This document shows, in pieces, positions 17,341 through 26,809 of a stretch of DNA of 64,000 nt (position 1 is the first letter of the stretch; every line of letters begins with the position of its first letter). The position numbers and the translations under genes are program-made. Origin of the DNA: Agrobacterium arsenijevicii (GTDB lineage: Bacteria > Pseudomonadota > Alphaproteobacteria > Rhizobiales > Rhizobiaceae); NCBI GenBank assembly GCA_000949895.1, contig JWIT01000007.1:1-64000 (forward strand). Reading direction: 5' to 3'. Below the pieces are notes generated by a model. It made no database searches, was not told the origin of the DNA, and saw only the letters and a program-made list of their open reading frames with translations.

Positions 17341-18606
17341 ATGAATATTTCCATGAAGACTTTGTTCCTGTGCGGCAGCGTGCTGTCCGCGGCAGTTTCC
17401 GCCCAAGCGGCTGAGCTTTCCATCGCCGCCAATTCGACCGGCAAGAACATCGCATTTTTCAAGGAGCGCATCGCCGCCTTTGAAAAAGAGACCGGCCATA
17501 AGGTCAATCTCGTCACCATGCCGTCGTCGTCCAGCGAACAGTTCAGCCAGTATCGGCTGTGGCTCGCCGCCGGCAACAAGGACGTCGATGTCTACCAGAC
17601 CGATGTGATCTGGGCACCGCAGCTGGCCGAACAATTCGTGGATCTCACCGAAGCGACCAAGGACGTCATCGGCGATCATTTCCCCTCCATCGTGGCGTCA
17701 CAGACCGTGGACGGCAAGCTTGTCGCCATGCCGATGTTCACCGATGCACCCGCTCTGTTCTACCGCAAGGACCTTCTGGAAAAATACGGCAAGCAGCCGC
17801 CGAAAACCTGGAAGGAACTGGGCGAGACCGCCAAGGAAATTCAGGACAAGGAACGTGCAGGCGGGCAGAAGGACCTGTGGGGCTTCGTCTTCCAGGGCAG
17901 CGCCTATGAGGGCCTGACCTGCAACGCACTCGAATGGATCGCATCCGCCGGTGGCGGCCATATCGTCGAGACCAACGGCGACATCTCGATCAACAACGAG
18001 AAAGCAGCAGCCGCGATTGAAACCGCCAAGGGCTGGGTCGGCAGCATCGCACCGCAGGGCGTGCTCGCTTACAAGGAAGAGGAAGCGCGGGGCGTCTGGC
18101 AGACCGGCAATTCCGTCTTCATGCGCAACTGGCCCTATGCCTACGCTCTTGGAAACGGCGCCGACAGCGCCATCAAGGGCAAGTTCGGCGTCACCCCGCT
18201 GCCGGCCGGCGAAGAAGGTGCGGCCCCTGCGTCGACGCTCGGCGGCTGGAACCTCGCCGTTTCGAAATATTCCGACGACAAGGACGCGGCTATCCAGCTG
18301 GTGAAATTCCTGGCATCGAAAGACACCCAGAAGATGCGTGCGATCCAGCTCTCCAACATGCCGACGATCGCCTCGCTTTATGACGACAAGGATGTCGCGA
18401 CCGCCCAGCCCTTCATGCCGACATGGAAGCCGATCTTCCAGACCGCCGTTCCCCGTCCTTCCGCCTCAGCCAAAGTGAAATACAACGAGGTTTCGGCCAA
18501 GTTCTGGGGCGCGGTGCACAACACGCTCTCCGGCAATGGCACGGCGGCTGAAAATCTCGAGCTGCTCGAGGTTGAACTGACCGATCTCAAAGGCAACGGC
18601 TGGTAA
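17341..18606 (+). CDS. thuE: Trehalose/maltitol ABC transporter, substrate-binding protein ThuE
   Basis: Periplasmic sugar-binding protein (421 aa) of solute-binding family 1. The ATG at 17341 follows GGAGGAG by six bases and starts a clean signal peptide (MKTLFLCGSVLSAAVSAQAAE). The longer frame from 17248 runs through the operator. Typical features include FKERIAAFEKETGHKV, DVYQTDVIWAPQLAEQF, DAPALFYRKDLLEKYG and NWPYAYALG. It is first gene of the thuEFGKAB operon, which in Sinorhizobium meliloti and Agrobacterium imports trehalose, maltitol and sucrose isomers. The 64-base gap before thuF contains a GC-rich hairpin-like segment, consistent with higher expression of the binding protein. Confidence 0.92.
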   Translation: MNISMKTLFLCGSVLSAAVSAQAAELSIAANSTGKNIAFFKERIAAFEKETGHKVNLVTMPSSSSEQFSQYRLWLAAGNKDVDVYQTDVIWAPQLAEQFVDLTEATKDVIGDHFPSIVASQTVDGKLVAMPMFTDAPALFYRKDLLEKYGKQPPKTWKELGETAKEIQDKERAGGQKDLWGFVFQGSAYEGLTCNALEWIASAGGGHIVETNGDISINNEKAAAAIETAKGWVGSIAPQGVLAYKEEEARGVWQTGNSVFMRNWPYAYALGNGADSAIKGKFGVTPLPAGEEGAAPASTLGGWNLAVSKYSDDKDAAIQLVKFLASKDTQKMRAIQLSNMPTIASLYDDKDVATAQPFMPTWKPIFQTAVPRPSASAKVKYNEVSAKFWGAVHNTLSGNGTAAENLELLEVELTDLKGNGW

Positions 18607-18670
18607 CCCGGCCCGCGCGGGAGGCGGCCTCGCCTGGCCGTTTCCCGCGCCCCAACCGCGAGATGTCCCC

Positions 18671-19645
18671 ATGAATGACACCACCCTTCAAAAACCGGTC
18701 GCGGCATCCGGCACCGGTTCGGATCTTCAATCGGAACGGCTGAAATCCGCCTGGCTGTTTCTTGCCCCCACATTTCTGGTGCTGGCGTTGGTGGCCGGCT
18801 GGCCGCTGGTGCGCACCGTCTGGTTCAGCCTCACCGACGCGTCGCTGACCAATCTCGAGGGTGCGCAGTTCGTCGGCCTCAAGAATTACTTCACCTGGAT
18901 CACACTCAGCAGCGGCCGCACCATCTATCGTGGCCTATTGGCCGATCCCGCCTGGTGGGGTGCGGTTCTCAACACGCTGAAATTCACCATCCTCTCGGTC
19001 AGCTTCGAAACCGTGCTCGGCCTCATCGTCGCGCTGGTGCTGAACGCCGAATTCAAGGGGCGTGGCCTCGTACGTGCCGCCATCCTCGTTCCATGGGCCA
19101 TTCCCACCATCGTCTCGGCGCAGATGTGGGCGTGGATGCTGAACGACCAGTTCGGCATATTGAACGACCTCTTCCTCAGTCTCGGGCTGATCTCCCACAA
19201 GATCGCATGGACGGCCAATCCGGATACCGCAATGGTCGCCGTGCTGATCGTCGACATCTGGAAGACGACGCCGTTCATGGCGCTGCTCATTCTCGCCGGC
19301 CTGCAAATGGTGCCGAAGGACATGTATGAGGCGGCAAAGGTGGACGGCATCCATCCCGTAAAGGTGTTCTTCCGTGTCACTTTGCCGATGATCCGCCCTG
19401 CGCTCATGGTCGCGGTCATCTTCCGCATGCTGGATGCGATGCGCGTTTTCGACCTCATTTATATTCTGACGCCCAACAACGCTCAGACACGCACCATGTC
19501 GGTCTTGGCGCGCGAGAACCTGTTCGATTTCGACAAGTTCGCCTATGGCGCCGCCGCCTCCACCATGCTGTTCCTCATCATCGCCTCGATAACAGTCGTT
19601 TATATGTGGCTCGGGCGCGTCAACACCGATGGAGCCGCACGATGA
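18671..19645 (+). CDS. thuF: Trehalose/maltitol ABC transporter permease ThuF
   Basis: Inner-membrane permease (324 aa, MalF type) with about six transmembrane helices. The ABC-permease EAA loop is visible as MYEAAKVDGIHPVKVFFRVTLPMIRPAL near residues 218-247. The protein pairs with ThuG. Its TGA overlaps the next ATG (ATGA), so translation is coupled. Confidence 0.92.
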   Translation: MNDTTLQKPVAASGTGSDLQSERLKSAWLFLAPTFLVLALVAGWPLVRTVWFSLTDASLTNLEGAQFVGLKNYFTWITLSSGRTIYRGLLADPAWWGAVLNTLKFTILSVSFETVLGLIVALVLNAEFKGRGLVRAAILVPWAIPTIVSAQMWAWMLNDQFGILNDLFLSLGLISHKIAWTANPDTAMVAVLIVDIWKTTPFMALLILAGLQMVPKDMYEAAKVDGIHPVKVFFRVTLPMIRPALMVAVIFRMLDAMRVFDLIYILTPNNAQTRTMSVLARENLFDFDKFAYGAAASTMLFLIIASITVVYMWLGRVNTDGAAR

Positions 19646-20475
19646 CCTTGCCAAGCATCCTGAAAACCACCGCCTTTTATGCGCTGGTCGCCGTCATCAT
19701 GGTGATTTCGGTATTCCCGTTCTATTATGCGATCCTGACGAGCCTGAAATCCGGCTCGGCGCTGTTCCAGGTCAATTATTGGCCGCGCGAATTCTCGCTG
19801 ACCAATTACAGCTTCGTCATCGGCAACGGCACGTTCCTGCGAAATCTCGGCAATTCGCTGTTCGTTGCATCTTCAGTCGTCGTATTGTCGCTGTTCCTTG
19901 CGGTAACAGCGTCATATGCCTTGGCTCGCGTCCGCTTCCGGGGCCGCTCGCTGCTGTTGCTCACCATCCTGTCGGTTTCGATGTTCCCGCAGATCGCCGT
20001 TCTCGCCGGCCTGTTCGAACTGATCCGCTGGGCGGGCATCTTCAACACACCGCTCGCGCTGATCTTTTCCTACATGATCTTCACCCTGCCCTTCACGGTG
20101 TGGGTGCTGACAACCTTCATGCGCGACCTGCCGATCGAAATCGAGGAAGCGGCGATTGTCGATGGTGCGACACCGTGGGTCATCATCACCCAGGTGTTCA
20201 TGCCGCTGATGTGGCCCGCGCTGGTTACTACCGGGCTTCTCGCCTTCATCGCGGCATGGAACGAGTTCCTTTTCGCGCTCACCTTCACCTCATCGAACGA
20301 ACAGCGCACGGTGCCGGTCGCCATCGCACTACTCTCGGGTGGCTCGCAGTTTGAAATCCCCTGGGGAACGATCATGGCCGCGTCCGTCATCGTCACTGCC
20401 CCGCTCGTCGTCCTCGTTCTGATCTTCCAGCGACGCATCATCTCCGGCCTCACCGCCGGCGGCGTCAAAGGCTAG
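19642..20475 (+). CDS. thuG: Trehalose/maltitol ABC transporter permease ThuG
   Basis: Second inner-membrane permease (277 aa, MalG type) with about six helices. The EAA loop is [28 protein letters not shown]. The ATG at 19642 overlaps the thuF stop by four bases and has GGAG upstream; a longer frame from 19606 would overlap thuF further and is not supported. Confidence 0.92.
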   Translation: MTLPSILKTTAFYALVAVIMVISVFPFYYAILTSLKSGSALFQVNYWPREFSLTNYSFVIGNGTFLRNLGNSLFVASSVVVLSLFLAVTASYALARVRFRGRSLLLLTILSVSMFPQIAVLAGLFELIRWAGIFNTPLALIFSYMIFTLPFTVWVLTTFMRDLPIEIEEAAIVDGATPWVIITQVFMPLMWPALVTTGLLAFIAAWNEFLFALTFTSSNEQRTVPVAIALLSGGSQFEIPWGTIMAASVIVTAPLVVLVLIFQRRIISGLTAGGVKG

Positions 20476-20485
20476 GAGAAATCTC

Positions 20486-21514
20486 ATGACCACCATTCAA
20501 CTGCGCAATCTTCGCAAATCCTTCGGCGCTTTCGATGTCATCAAGGGCATCGACATGGACATCCGCTCCGGCGAATTCATGGTCTTCGTCGGCCCTTCCG
20601 GCTGCGGCAAGTCCACGCTTTTACGCCTCATATGCGGGCTGGAGGAAATCACCGGCGGCACGCTTTCCTTCGGCGGTGAGGCGGTCAACCGCCTGCCGCC
20701 CGCCAAGCGCGGTGTCGCCATGGTCTTCCAGTCCTATGCGCTTTATCCGCACATGACCGTGTTCGAGAACATGGCCTTCGGCATGAAGCTGTCAGGCGCG
20801 GACAAGGAGCAGCGCCGCAAGCGCGTGGAAGCGGCGGCCGAGATGCTGCAGCTCACGCCCTATCTGGAGCGCCTGCCGAAGCAGCTTTCCGGCGGCCAGC
20901 GCCAGCGTGTCGCCATCGGCCGCGCCATCGTGCGCGATCCGAAGGTGTTCCTGTTCGATGAACCCCTGTCGAACCTCGACGCCGCACTGCGCGTCGCCAC
21001 CCGTCTCGAAATCGCCAAGCTGCATCGCTCGATGCATGATACGACGATGATCTACGTCACCCACGACCAGGTGGAGGCAATGACACTGGCTGACCGCATC
21101 TGCGTATTGCGCGACGGCCGTGTCGAGCAGATCGGCACGCCGCTGGAGCTTTACGAGAGCCCGGTCAACACCTTCGTTGCCGGCTTCATCGGCTCACCGA
21201 AGATGAACATCCTCGCCGGCAAATATGCCGAGACGGAAGGTGCAGCTACCATTGGCATCCGTCCCGAACACATTACCATCACCACCGATGGGAACGGATG
21301 GAGCGGCGAGATCGTCCATTCGGAAATGCTCGGTTCGGACAGCTACATCTACGTCGAGATTGGTACCGACGAACCCATCGTCGTTCGCGAGGAGGGTGTG
21401 ACCGGCCGCAAGGCGGGCGAACGCATCGCCATCGTGCCGGATGCGGCACAAATTCACCGTTTCGACGCGCAAGGCCGGGCATTAGCCCGCAACCCCGCCC
21501 GGGGTGCTGCCTGA
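20486..21514 (+). CDS. thuK: Trehalose/maltitol ABC transporter ATPase ThuK
   Basis: Cytoplasmic ATPase (342 aa) of the MalK/UgpC class that powers ThuEFG. Walker [10 protein letters not shown] is at residues 36-44, the Q-loop [14 protein letters not shown] follows, the signature [13 protein letters not shown] is near 134, Walker [13 protein letters not shown] near 156, and the switch histidine is in [15 protein letters not shown]. The C-terminal regulatory (TOBE) domain contains [10 protein letters not shown]. Ten bases separate it from thuG, with a good ribosome site. Confidence 0.93.
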   Translation: MTTIQLRNLRKSFGAFDVIKGIDMDIRSGEFMVFVGPSGCGKSTLLRLICGLEEITGGTLSFGGEAVNRLPPAKRGVAMVFQSYALYPHMTVFENMAFGMKLSGADKEQRRKRVEAAAEMLQLTPYLERLPKQLSGGQRQRVAIGRAIVRDPKVFLFDEPLSNLDAALRVATRLEIAKLHRSMHDTTMIYVTHDQVEAMTLADRICVLRDGRVEQIGTPLELYESPVNTFVAGFIGSPKMNILAGKYAETEGAATIGIRPEHITITTDGNGWSGEIVHSEMLGSDSYIYVEIGTDEPIVVREEGVTGRKAGERIAIVPDAAQIHRFDAQGRALARNPARGAA

Positions 21515-21571
21515 ATATTCAACTTTCGCCGGGATCGCCCAAGGTCCCGGCTTTCACCGAGGAGCATGAAA

Positions 21572-22357
21572 ATGACCATCAACACCGTTGTATGGGGCGA
21601 AAATATCCACGAACACATCAATGAGACGGTGCGTTCGATCTATCCAAACGGCATGCACAACACCATTGCCGATGCGCTGAACCAGAACCCTGAGATCAAC
21701 GCCACCACCGCCACGCTTCAGGAGCCGGAACACGGTCTTTCGCAGGAGCGTCTGGACAAGACCGACGTTCTCGTCTGGTGGGGCCACAAGGACCACGGCG
21801 CTGTTCAGGATGAAATCGTCGAGCGCGTCGCCAAGCGCGTCTGGGAAGGCATGGGCCTCATCGTCCTGCATTCCGGCCACTTCTCCAAGCCGTTCAAGCG
21901 GCTGATGGGCACGCCCTGCGCGCTGAAATGGCGCGAGGCGGGTGAACGCGAGCGTCTGTGGACGATCAATCCGCGCCACCCGATCGCAGCCGGCCTGCCC
22001 GAGCACTTCGAGCTGGAAAACGAAGAAATGTATGGCGAGCAGTTCTCCGTTCCGGAGCCGCTGGAAACCGTCTTCATCTCCTGGTTCCAGGGCGGTGAAG
22101 TCTTCCGTTCCGGCCTCACCTGGCGTCGCGGCGCGGGCAACATCTTCTATTTCCGTCCGGGTCACGAGACCTACCCGACCTATCACGACGCCAATGTGCA
22201 GAAGGTCATCAGCAATTCCGTGAAATGGGCCTATAATCCAGCCGGTGCGCTGACGAGCATCCACGCGGCCCCCAATGTTCCCGTCGACAAGGCGCTGGAG
22301 CCGATCGAAGAACGCGGCCCCAAGCTGCACAAGGCAGGCGAAGCAGGTTACAGGTAA
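21572..22357 (+). CDS. thuA: Trehalose utilisation protein ThuA
   Basis: Family-defining ThuA protein (261 aa) with a glutamine-amidotransferase-like fold. With ThuB it assimilates imported trehalose, maltitol and sucrose isomers through their 3-keto derivatives; this is known from rhizobial and Agrobacterium mutants. Conserved segments are [99 protein letters not shown]. Two ATGs are possible; the second (21572) has GAGGAG nine bases upstream and is preferred over 21566. ThuA acts in the cytoplasm and its exact reaction is less certain than that of ThuB. Confidence 0.93.
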   Translation: MTINTVVWGENIHEHINETVRSIYPNGMHNTIADALNQNPEINATTATLQEPEHGLSQERLDKTDVLVWWGHKDHGAVQDEIVERVAKRVWEGMGLIVLHSGHFSKPFKRLMGTPCALKWREAGERERLWTINPRHPIAAGLPEHFELENEEMYGEQFSVPEPLETVFISWFQGGEVFRSGLTWRRGAGNIFYFRPGHETYPTYHDANVQKVISNSVKWAYNPAGALTSIHAAPNVPVDKALEPIEERGPKLHKAGEAGYR

Positions 22358-22363
22358 CTAGCC

Positions 22364-23413
22364 ATGAGACTTCTCATTCTCGGAACTGGCGGCATGGCCA
22401 ACAACCATGCCACATATTTCGCGCAAATCCCCGGCGTCGAACTGGTGGCGGCGGTGGATGTGGACGATGTGGTGGTGCGGGGCTTTGCGCTGCGCCACAA
22501 CATTCCGCTCTCCTTCACCTCGCTGGATGACGCAATTGCCTGGGGCGAGTTCGACGCGGCGGCGAACGTCACGCCGGACGCGATCCACCACCCGACCAGC
22601 CTTAAACTGCTGGCGGCGGGCAAGCACGTCTTCTGCGAAAAGCCGCTGGCGGAAAACTACGCCAAGGCCGCAGAAATGGCCGATGCGGCCGAAAAGGCCG
22701 GCCTCGTCGCCATGGTCAACCTCACCTATCGCAATGTCGCCCCCTTGCAGGCGGCACGCGAAATGGTGCTGGCGGGCAAGATCGGCAAGGTGCGCCATCT
22801 CGAAGCTTCCTATCTGCAGAGCTGGCTCGTTTCCAAGGCCTGGGGTGACTGGATGACGGAGAGCAAATGGCTGTGGCGGCTTTCCACCAAGCACGGCTCG
22901 AACGGCGTTCTCGGCGATGTCGGCATCCACATTCTCGACTTCGCCTCCTATGGCGCGGGCAGCGATGTGGAGCGCATCTTCACGCGGCTGAAAACCTTCG
23001 ACAAATATGAGGGCAATAAAATTGGCGTCTACGATCTCGACGCCAATGACAGCTTCACCATGACTGCCGAACTGGAAAACGGCGCCATGGGCGTCATCCA
23101 TGCCAGCCGCTGGGCGACGGGGCATCTGAATGAACTCCGTCTGCGCATCCATGGCGACAAGGGCGCACTCGAAGTCATCCACACGCCCGACTATTCCAGC
23201 CTGCGGGTCTGCATTGGCGAGGATGTGGAGAAGGCGATCTGGAAGACGATTGATGTGGACCCGGTGGCGACGAATTACGAAAAATTCGCCAAGGCCGTCA
23301 TGCAAGGCGGCATTGCCGACCCGGACTTCCGCCATGCGGCAAACTTGCAGAAGGTGCTCGATCTCTCGATCATCGCCGACCGTGAGAGGCGTGAGGTGGC
23401 CGTTTCGGCCTGA
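22364..23413 (+). CDS. thuB: Gfo/Idh/MocA oxidoreductase ThuB (3-keto-disaccharide formation)
   Basis: NAD(P)-dependent dehydrogenase (349 aa) that oxidises the imported disaccharide to its 3-keto form. The N-terminal Rossmann motif is LLILGTGGMANNHATYF and the family motif EKPLAENYAKAAEM carries the catalytic-site lysine. The C-terminal alpha/beta domain includes DVGIHILDFASYG, where His and Asp are typical. It follows thuA by six bases and is last in the operon. An intergenic repeat with inverted arms lies after it and may act as its 3' end. Confidence 0.92.
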   Translation: MRLLILGTGGMANNHATYFAQIPGVELVAAVDVDDVVVRGFALRHNIPLSFTSLDDAIAWGEFDAAANVTPDAIHHPTSLKLLAAGKHVFCEKPLAENYAKAAEMADAAEKAGLVAMVNLTYRNVAPLQAAREMVLAGKIGKVRHLEASYLQSWLVSKAWGDWMTESKWLWRLSTKHGSNGVLGDVGIHILDFASYGAGSDVERIFTRLKTFDKYEGNKIGVYDLDANDSFTMTAELENGAMGVIHASRWATGHLNELRLRIHGDKGALEVIHTPDYSSLRVCIGEDVEKAIWKTIDVDPVATNYEKFAKAVMQGGIADPDFRHAANLQKVLDLSIIADRERREVAVSA

Positions 23414-23446
23414 TGCGAAAGGGCGTCATGCGGCACAACGTTGCCG

Positions 23447-23574
23447 CATATTTCTTCTCCCCGCCGGGGAGAAGGTGGCCCGAAGGGTCGGATGAGGGGG
23501 CAACGCCAGCGATAGGCTGAGAGCTTGCCCCCTCATCCCGCTGCCGCGACCTTCTCCCCCTCGGGGAGAAGAAA
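23447..23574. repeat. Large intergenic repeat with inverted arms (RIME-like), full copy
   Basis: The left arm contains CTTCTCCCCGCCGGGGAGAA, then GGTGGCCCGAAGGGTCGGATGA; the right arm returns as CCTTCTCCCCCTCGGGGAGA. The left 50 bases match the copy at 40953. From memory this is a very common element between genes in Agrobacterium and Rhizobium. It sits between thuB and the convergent queE. Confidence 0.8.
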
Positions 23575-23662
23575 GCAAGACGGACCCGCTCGATCCAGAT
23601 GATGCCTTTCCTCAGGGCAAGGACAACGGCGTAGAGCATGCCGAATACTTGCAGGCAGCCGC

Positions 23663-24418
23663 TCACACCCCGCGCTTGTTCCCCCACAACAGCACATGCA
23701 GCTGCGGCAGCACGCGGGCGGAAAACCAGCGGTCTTCGCTGACCTTCTCCACCAGCCACAACATGCGGTCCATGATCCCATCGACGTCCACACGCGCGTC
23801 GTCATCATCGGGCGGCGGCGGGGTGTGGTTTCCGGGCTGAAGGTAAACCGGCAGATGCGGAAAACGCGCCGATGCCGCCTTGGCATAGGCATAATCCGCA
23901 TCATCGAAAACCACGACCTTCAGCGCCACCTGCGGTTCGTCACCGGCGGCGGCAAGACAGTTCTCGAATGCCTGCCAGTCCGTTTCCATACCACTCGATG
24001 GCGGTTTCGGGCTCAGCACCAGGTGATCGAGATTGGCAAACCAGTCTTTCGCGATGCTGCCCTGTGTTTCCAGCGCGAAACGATACCCCTCGCCATGCCC
24101 CTTCGCGATCAAGGCCCCGAGCGGCTGGATGGCGGGATTGCCGCCTGACAGTGAGACCGTCAGCGGCACGCCGCCGGAAAGCTGCCGCACCTCCTGCCAG
24201 ATCGTCTCGACAGGCATCGGTTTCCACGTATCGCGGTACTCGCTGTCGACGGCATGCAGCGTATCGCACCAGGAACAGCGATAATCGCAGCCGCCGGTGC
24301 GCACGAATACGGTCGGCAGGCCGATCAGCGGCCCCTCGCCCTGAATGGTCGGGCCAAAGATTTCGCTGATGCGGATCGCCGTCTCCTTCGCTGCAACCTT
24401 CTGTGCAGCCGCCGTCAT
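23663..24418 (-). CDS. queE: 7-carboxy-7-deazaguanine synthase QueE (radical SAM)
   Basis: Radical SAM enzyme (251 aa) that contracts 6-carboxytetrahydropterin to 7-carboxy-7-deazaguanine in queuosine synthesis. The N-terminal cap [21 protein letters not shown] precedes the cluster motif CDYRCSWC (Cys-x3-Cys-x2-Cys). A SAM-binding segment follows ([12 protein letters not shown]). The ATG at 24418 overlaps the queD stop (ATGA), so the 34-codon extension to 24520 is rejected. Third gene of queC-queD-queE. Confidence 0.94.
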   Translation of the reverse strand: MTAAAQKVAAKETAIRISEIFGPTIQGEGPLIGLPTVFVRTGGCDYRCSWCDTLHAVDSEYRDTWKPMPVETIWQEVRQLSGGVPLTVSLSGGNPAIQPLGALIAKGHGEGYRFALETQGSIAKDWFANLDHLVLSPKPPSSGMETDWQAFENCLAAAGDEPQVALKVVVFDDADYAYAKAASARFPHLPVYLQPGNHTPPPPDDDDARVDVDGIMDRMLWLVEKVSEDRWFSARVLPQLHVLLWGNKRGV

Positions 24419-24771
24419 GGCCGGTATTCCGCCCAGGTCTTGGCGGTTTCGCTGACCCGCACGGCGCTGGTTTCCGGCAGGCTGAGCTTGCACCAGTCGT
24501 AAAAATGCTTCGCGAGACATTCCGCCGTCACGCGGTCATGGCCGAGAACGTCGTTCAGGTGACGATGATCGAAATGATCGTCGATATAGCGCTTCAGCGG
24601 CGCTAGCTCGTGGTAGTCGCGCACGAAACCATGCTCGTTCAGCTCCGCGCCTGATAGTTCGATCTCAACGATGTAATTATGTCCGTGCAGGCGGCTGCAC
24701 TGGTGGTCGGCGGGCAGGCTTTTCAGCTGGTGCGAGGCGGAAAAGTGAAATTCCTTGGTGATGCGGAACAT
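24415..24771 (-). CDS. queD: 6-carboxy-5,6,7,8-tetrahydropterin synthase QueD
   Basis: Small enzyme (118 aa) that turns dihydroneopterin triphosphate into 6-carboxytetrahydropterin, the substrate of QueE. Zinc ligands and the catalytic cysteine are visible: [20 protein letters not shown], and [12 protein letters not shown]. It overlaps queC by one base and queE by four, showing tight translational coupling. Confidence 0.94.
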   Translation of the reverse strand: MFRITKEFHFSASHQLKSLPADHQCSRLHGHNYIVEIELSGAELNEHGFVRDYHELAPLKRYIDDHFDHRHLNDVLGHDRVTAECLAKHFYDWCKLSLPETSAVRVSETAKTWAEYRP

Positions 24772-25481
24772 CAGCGCACCTCCTGTGCCGCATAGGCATG
24801 GGTCGCCGCAACCCAGAAATCAGGGTCCTCATAGTCGGTAGGATCGGTGACACCGGCCAGATGAAACGCCTCGCGCCGCTCCACGCAGGTGCCGCAACGG
24901 CCGCAATGACGCAAGCCGCCCTTGTAGCAGGACCATGTTTCGCCGAAGGGCGTGCCGTATTTCACGCCATCGGTAACGATCGCCGCCTTGGAGACCGTGA
25001 CATAAGGCGCGAAAAGCTTGACGTCGGCGTAACCTTCCAGCGCATGTGCCTGCATGGCGTTGAAACTGTCGATGAAACCCGGCCGGCAATCGGGATAGAT
25101 GAAATGGTCGCCGCCATGTACGGCGATTGCCACCGCATCTGCCTGCTGCGCGGCAGCCAGCCCGAAGGCGATGGTGAGCATGATGGCGTTGCGGTTCGGC
25201 ACCACGGTGGAGCGCATGGTCTCTTCCGCATAATGCCCGTCCGGCACCGCAATGTCGTCTGTCAGCGCCGAGCCGGTGAGATGCGCGCCGATGGTGCGGA
25301 TATCGATGACATGATGCGGCACGCCGAGACGCCTTGCGCAATCTGCGGCGAAATCCAGTTCCTTCTTGTGGCGCTGGCCATAATCGAAGGAGACGAGAGC
25401 GAGAAGTTCATGTTCCGCCGCGATTTTATGCGCAAGCGAAACGGAGTCCAATCCGCCGGAGCAGATGACGATGGTTTTCAT
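24771..25481 (-). CDS. queC: 7-cyano-7-deazaguanine synthase QueC
   Basis: ATP-dependent enzyme (236 aa) that converts 7-carboxy-7-deazaguanine to preQ0. The PP-loop ATPase motif SGGLDSVSLAHK is at residues 8-19. The C-terminal zinc site has four cysteines in CYKGGLRHCGRCGTC. The start ATG at 25481 lies ten bases after a GGG that belongs to a preQ1-I riboswitch, so translation of this first gene, and by coupling of queD and queE, should fall when preQ1 is plentiful. Confidence 0.95.
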   Translation of the reverse strand: MKTIVICSGGLDSVSLAHKIAAEHELLALVSFDYGQRHKKELDFAADCARRLGVPHHVIDIRTIGAHLTGSALTDDIAVPDGHYAEETMRSTVVPNRNAIMLTIAFGLAAAQQADAVAIAVHGGDHFIYPDCRPGFIDSFNAMQAHALEGYADVKLFAPYVTVSKAAIVTDGVKYGTPFGETWSCYKGGLRHCGRCGTCVERREAFHLAGVTDPTDYEDPDFWVAATHAYAAQEVR

Positions 25482-25488
25482 AATTTAG

Positions 25489-25524
25489 GATCCCTTGTTT
25501 TGACCGGGTGGGCTGCGACCGGAT
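25489..25524 (-). promoter_or_regulatory. preQ1-I riboswitch controlling queCDE translation
   Basis: Reading the minus strand: a short stem CCGG / CCGG, loop segment UCGCAG after the 5' strand, a C before the 3' strand, then UCAAAACAAGGG. This is nearly the sequence of the structurally known Thermoanaerobacter tengcongensis aptamer, including UCGCAG and AAAACAAGG. The terminal AAGGG is also the queC Shine-Dalgarno, ten bases before the ATG, so ligand binding should block it. Confidence 0.85.
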
Positions 25525-25651
25525 ACGGCGCGGCTTTAAACCAAAGCGAAGGGATTGTGAAGAGCTTACGATAGTAGCGCCGCCGCGCCGTTGCCGCTGA
25601 AACAAAAAAACGGCGGAGTCGCCTCCGCCGCCTGTTTGATCGCTCATCACA

Positions 25652-26785
25652 TCAACGCAGCAGCGCCTGCGCCTCCTCGATGCCAAGCGCTGCCGGCTGC
25701 GTGCAGGTTGTGGTCATCTCGATGAAGCGGCCTTCTTCCCCGGATTTGAGGATGGAGGTCATCACATCGATGCCATGCAGGGAACGATCCAGCGAGCAGC
25801 GGGCGTCACGGCCTTCCAGAATGGCAATCGCCATGTCGGCCAGGCCCGCAGTGCGATAATTGGCGCGCGGGCCATTCGGGCTTTCCTGGTTGGCAATGCC
25901 GAAGGGATGCGCCCAGTCTTCAAGTGGCTGGATATTCTTATCGCGCCCGCTCGCTTCCACCACGCCGCCGAAGAAGTTGGGGTCCGGCACGTAGATAGAG
26001 CCTTCCGTGCCGTAAAGCTCCATATTGGCGTGGCGATGCGACCACACGTCCCAGCTGGCCGAAAGCGTGATCGTCGCACCGTTCACAAATTCCAGCAGCG
26101 CATGGATATTGGTCGGCGTTTCGACCGGGATGATCTCACCGTTCAGCGGCTGGCTGGTTACCGTGCGGGTGGGGTTGGCCATTGACGTCAGGGCGCCAAC
26201 ACGCTTGACCGGGCCGATGAGGTTGATGAGATTGGCGACGTAATAGGGACCGAGATCGAGGATCGGCCCACCGCCCTTCAGGAAGAAGAAGCCCGGGTTC
26301 GGGTGCCACATCTCCATGCCGGGGCTCATCACATGGCAGGTGCCTGATGTGATGCGGCCGACCTTGCCCTCGTCGATATATTGCCGGGCGAGCTGGTGAG
26401 CGCCGCCAAGGAACGTATCCGGCGCGCAGCCGACGGACAGGTTCTTTTCCCGGGCGATACGCCGCAGTTCCTCACCTTCCTCCAGCGAAAGCACCAGCGG
26501 CTTTTCCGAATAGACGTGTTTGCCCGCCTCAAGTGCCGCCTTCGACACCGGAAAATGCGCGGCGGGAATGGTGAGGTTCACCACCACGTCGATGTCCTTG
26601 TTGGCGAGCAGCTCCTCGATGGACTGCGCGACAACGCCAAATTCTTCCGCCCTCAGTTCCGCGGCATTACGGTTGAGATCGGCGCAGGCCAGCACCTTGA
26701 TGCCCTTGAAGAGCGGCGCCAGCGAAAAGTAAGCAGACGAGATGTTGCCGCATCCGATGATGCCGACGCCAAGTTCCCTTTGCAT
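25652..26785 (-). CDS. Gfo/Idh/MocA family oxidoreductase
   Basis: NAD(P)-dependent sugar dehydrogenase (377 aa). Rossmann motif VGIIGCGNISSAYF at the N-terminus, then EKPLVLSLEEGEELRRIA with the family lysine at about residue 94, and the C-terminal domain with DLGPYYVANLINLIG. It is last in a six-gene operon: binding protein, two permeases, ATPase, TIM-barrel protein, this enzyme. It probably oxidises the imported sugar or derivative, perhaps to a 3-keto form as ThuB does; the substrate is unknown. Start ATG has GGAG eight bases upstream. Confidence 0.88.
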   Translation of the reverse strand: MQRELGVGIIGCGNISSAYFSLAPLFKGIKVLACADLNRNAAELRAEEFGVVAQSIEELLANKDIDVVVNLTIPAAHFPVSKAALEAGKHVYSEKPLVLSLEEGEELRRIAREKNLSVGCAPDTFLGGAHQLARQYIDEGKVGRITSGTCHVMSPGMEMWHPNPGFFFLKGGGPILDLGPYYVANLINLIGPVKRVGALTSMANPTRTVTSQPLNGEIIPVETPTNIHALLEFVNGATITLSASWDVWSHRHANMELYGTEGSIYVPDPNFFGGVVEASGRDKNIQPLEDWAHPFGIANQESPNGPRANYRTAGLADMAIAILEGRDARCSLDRSLHGIDVMTSILKSGEEGRFIEMTTTCTQPAALGIEEAQALLR

Positions 26786-26809
26786 GATGAAAACTCCGGA
26801 AATTGAAAC

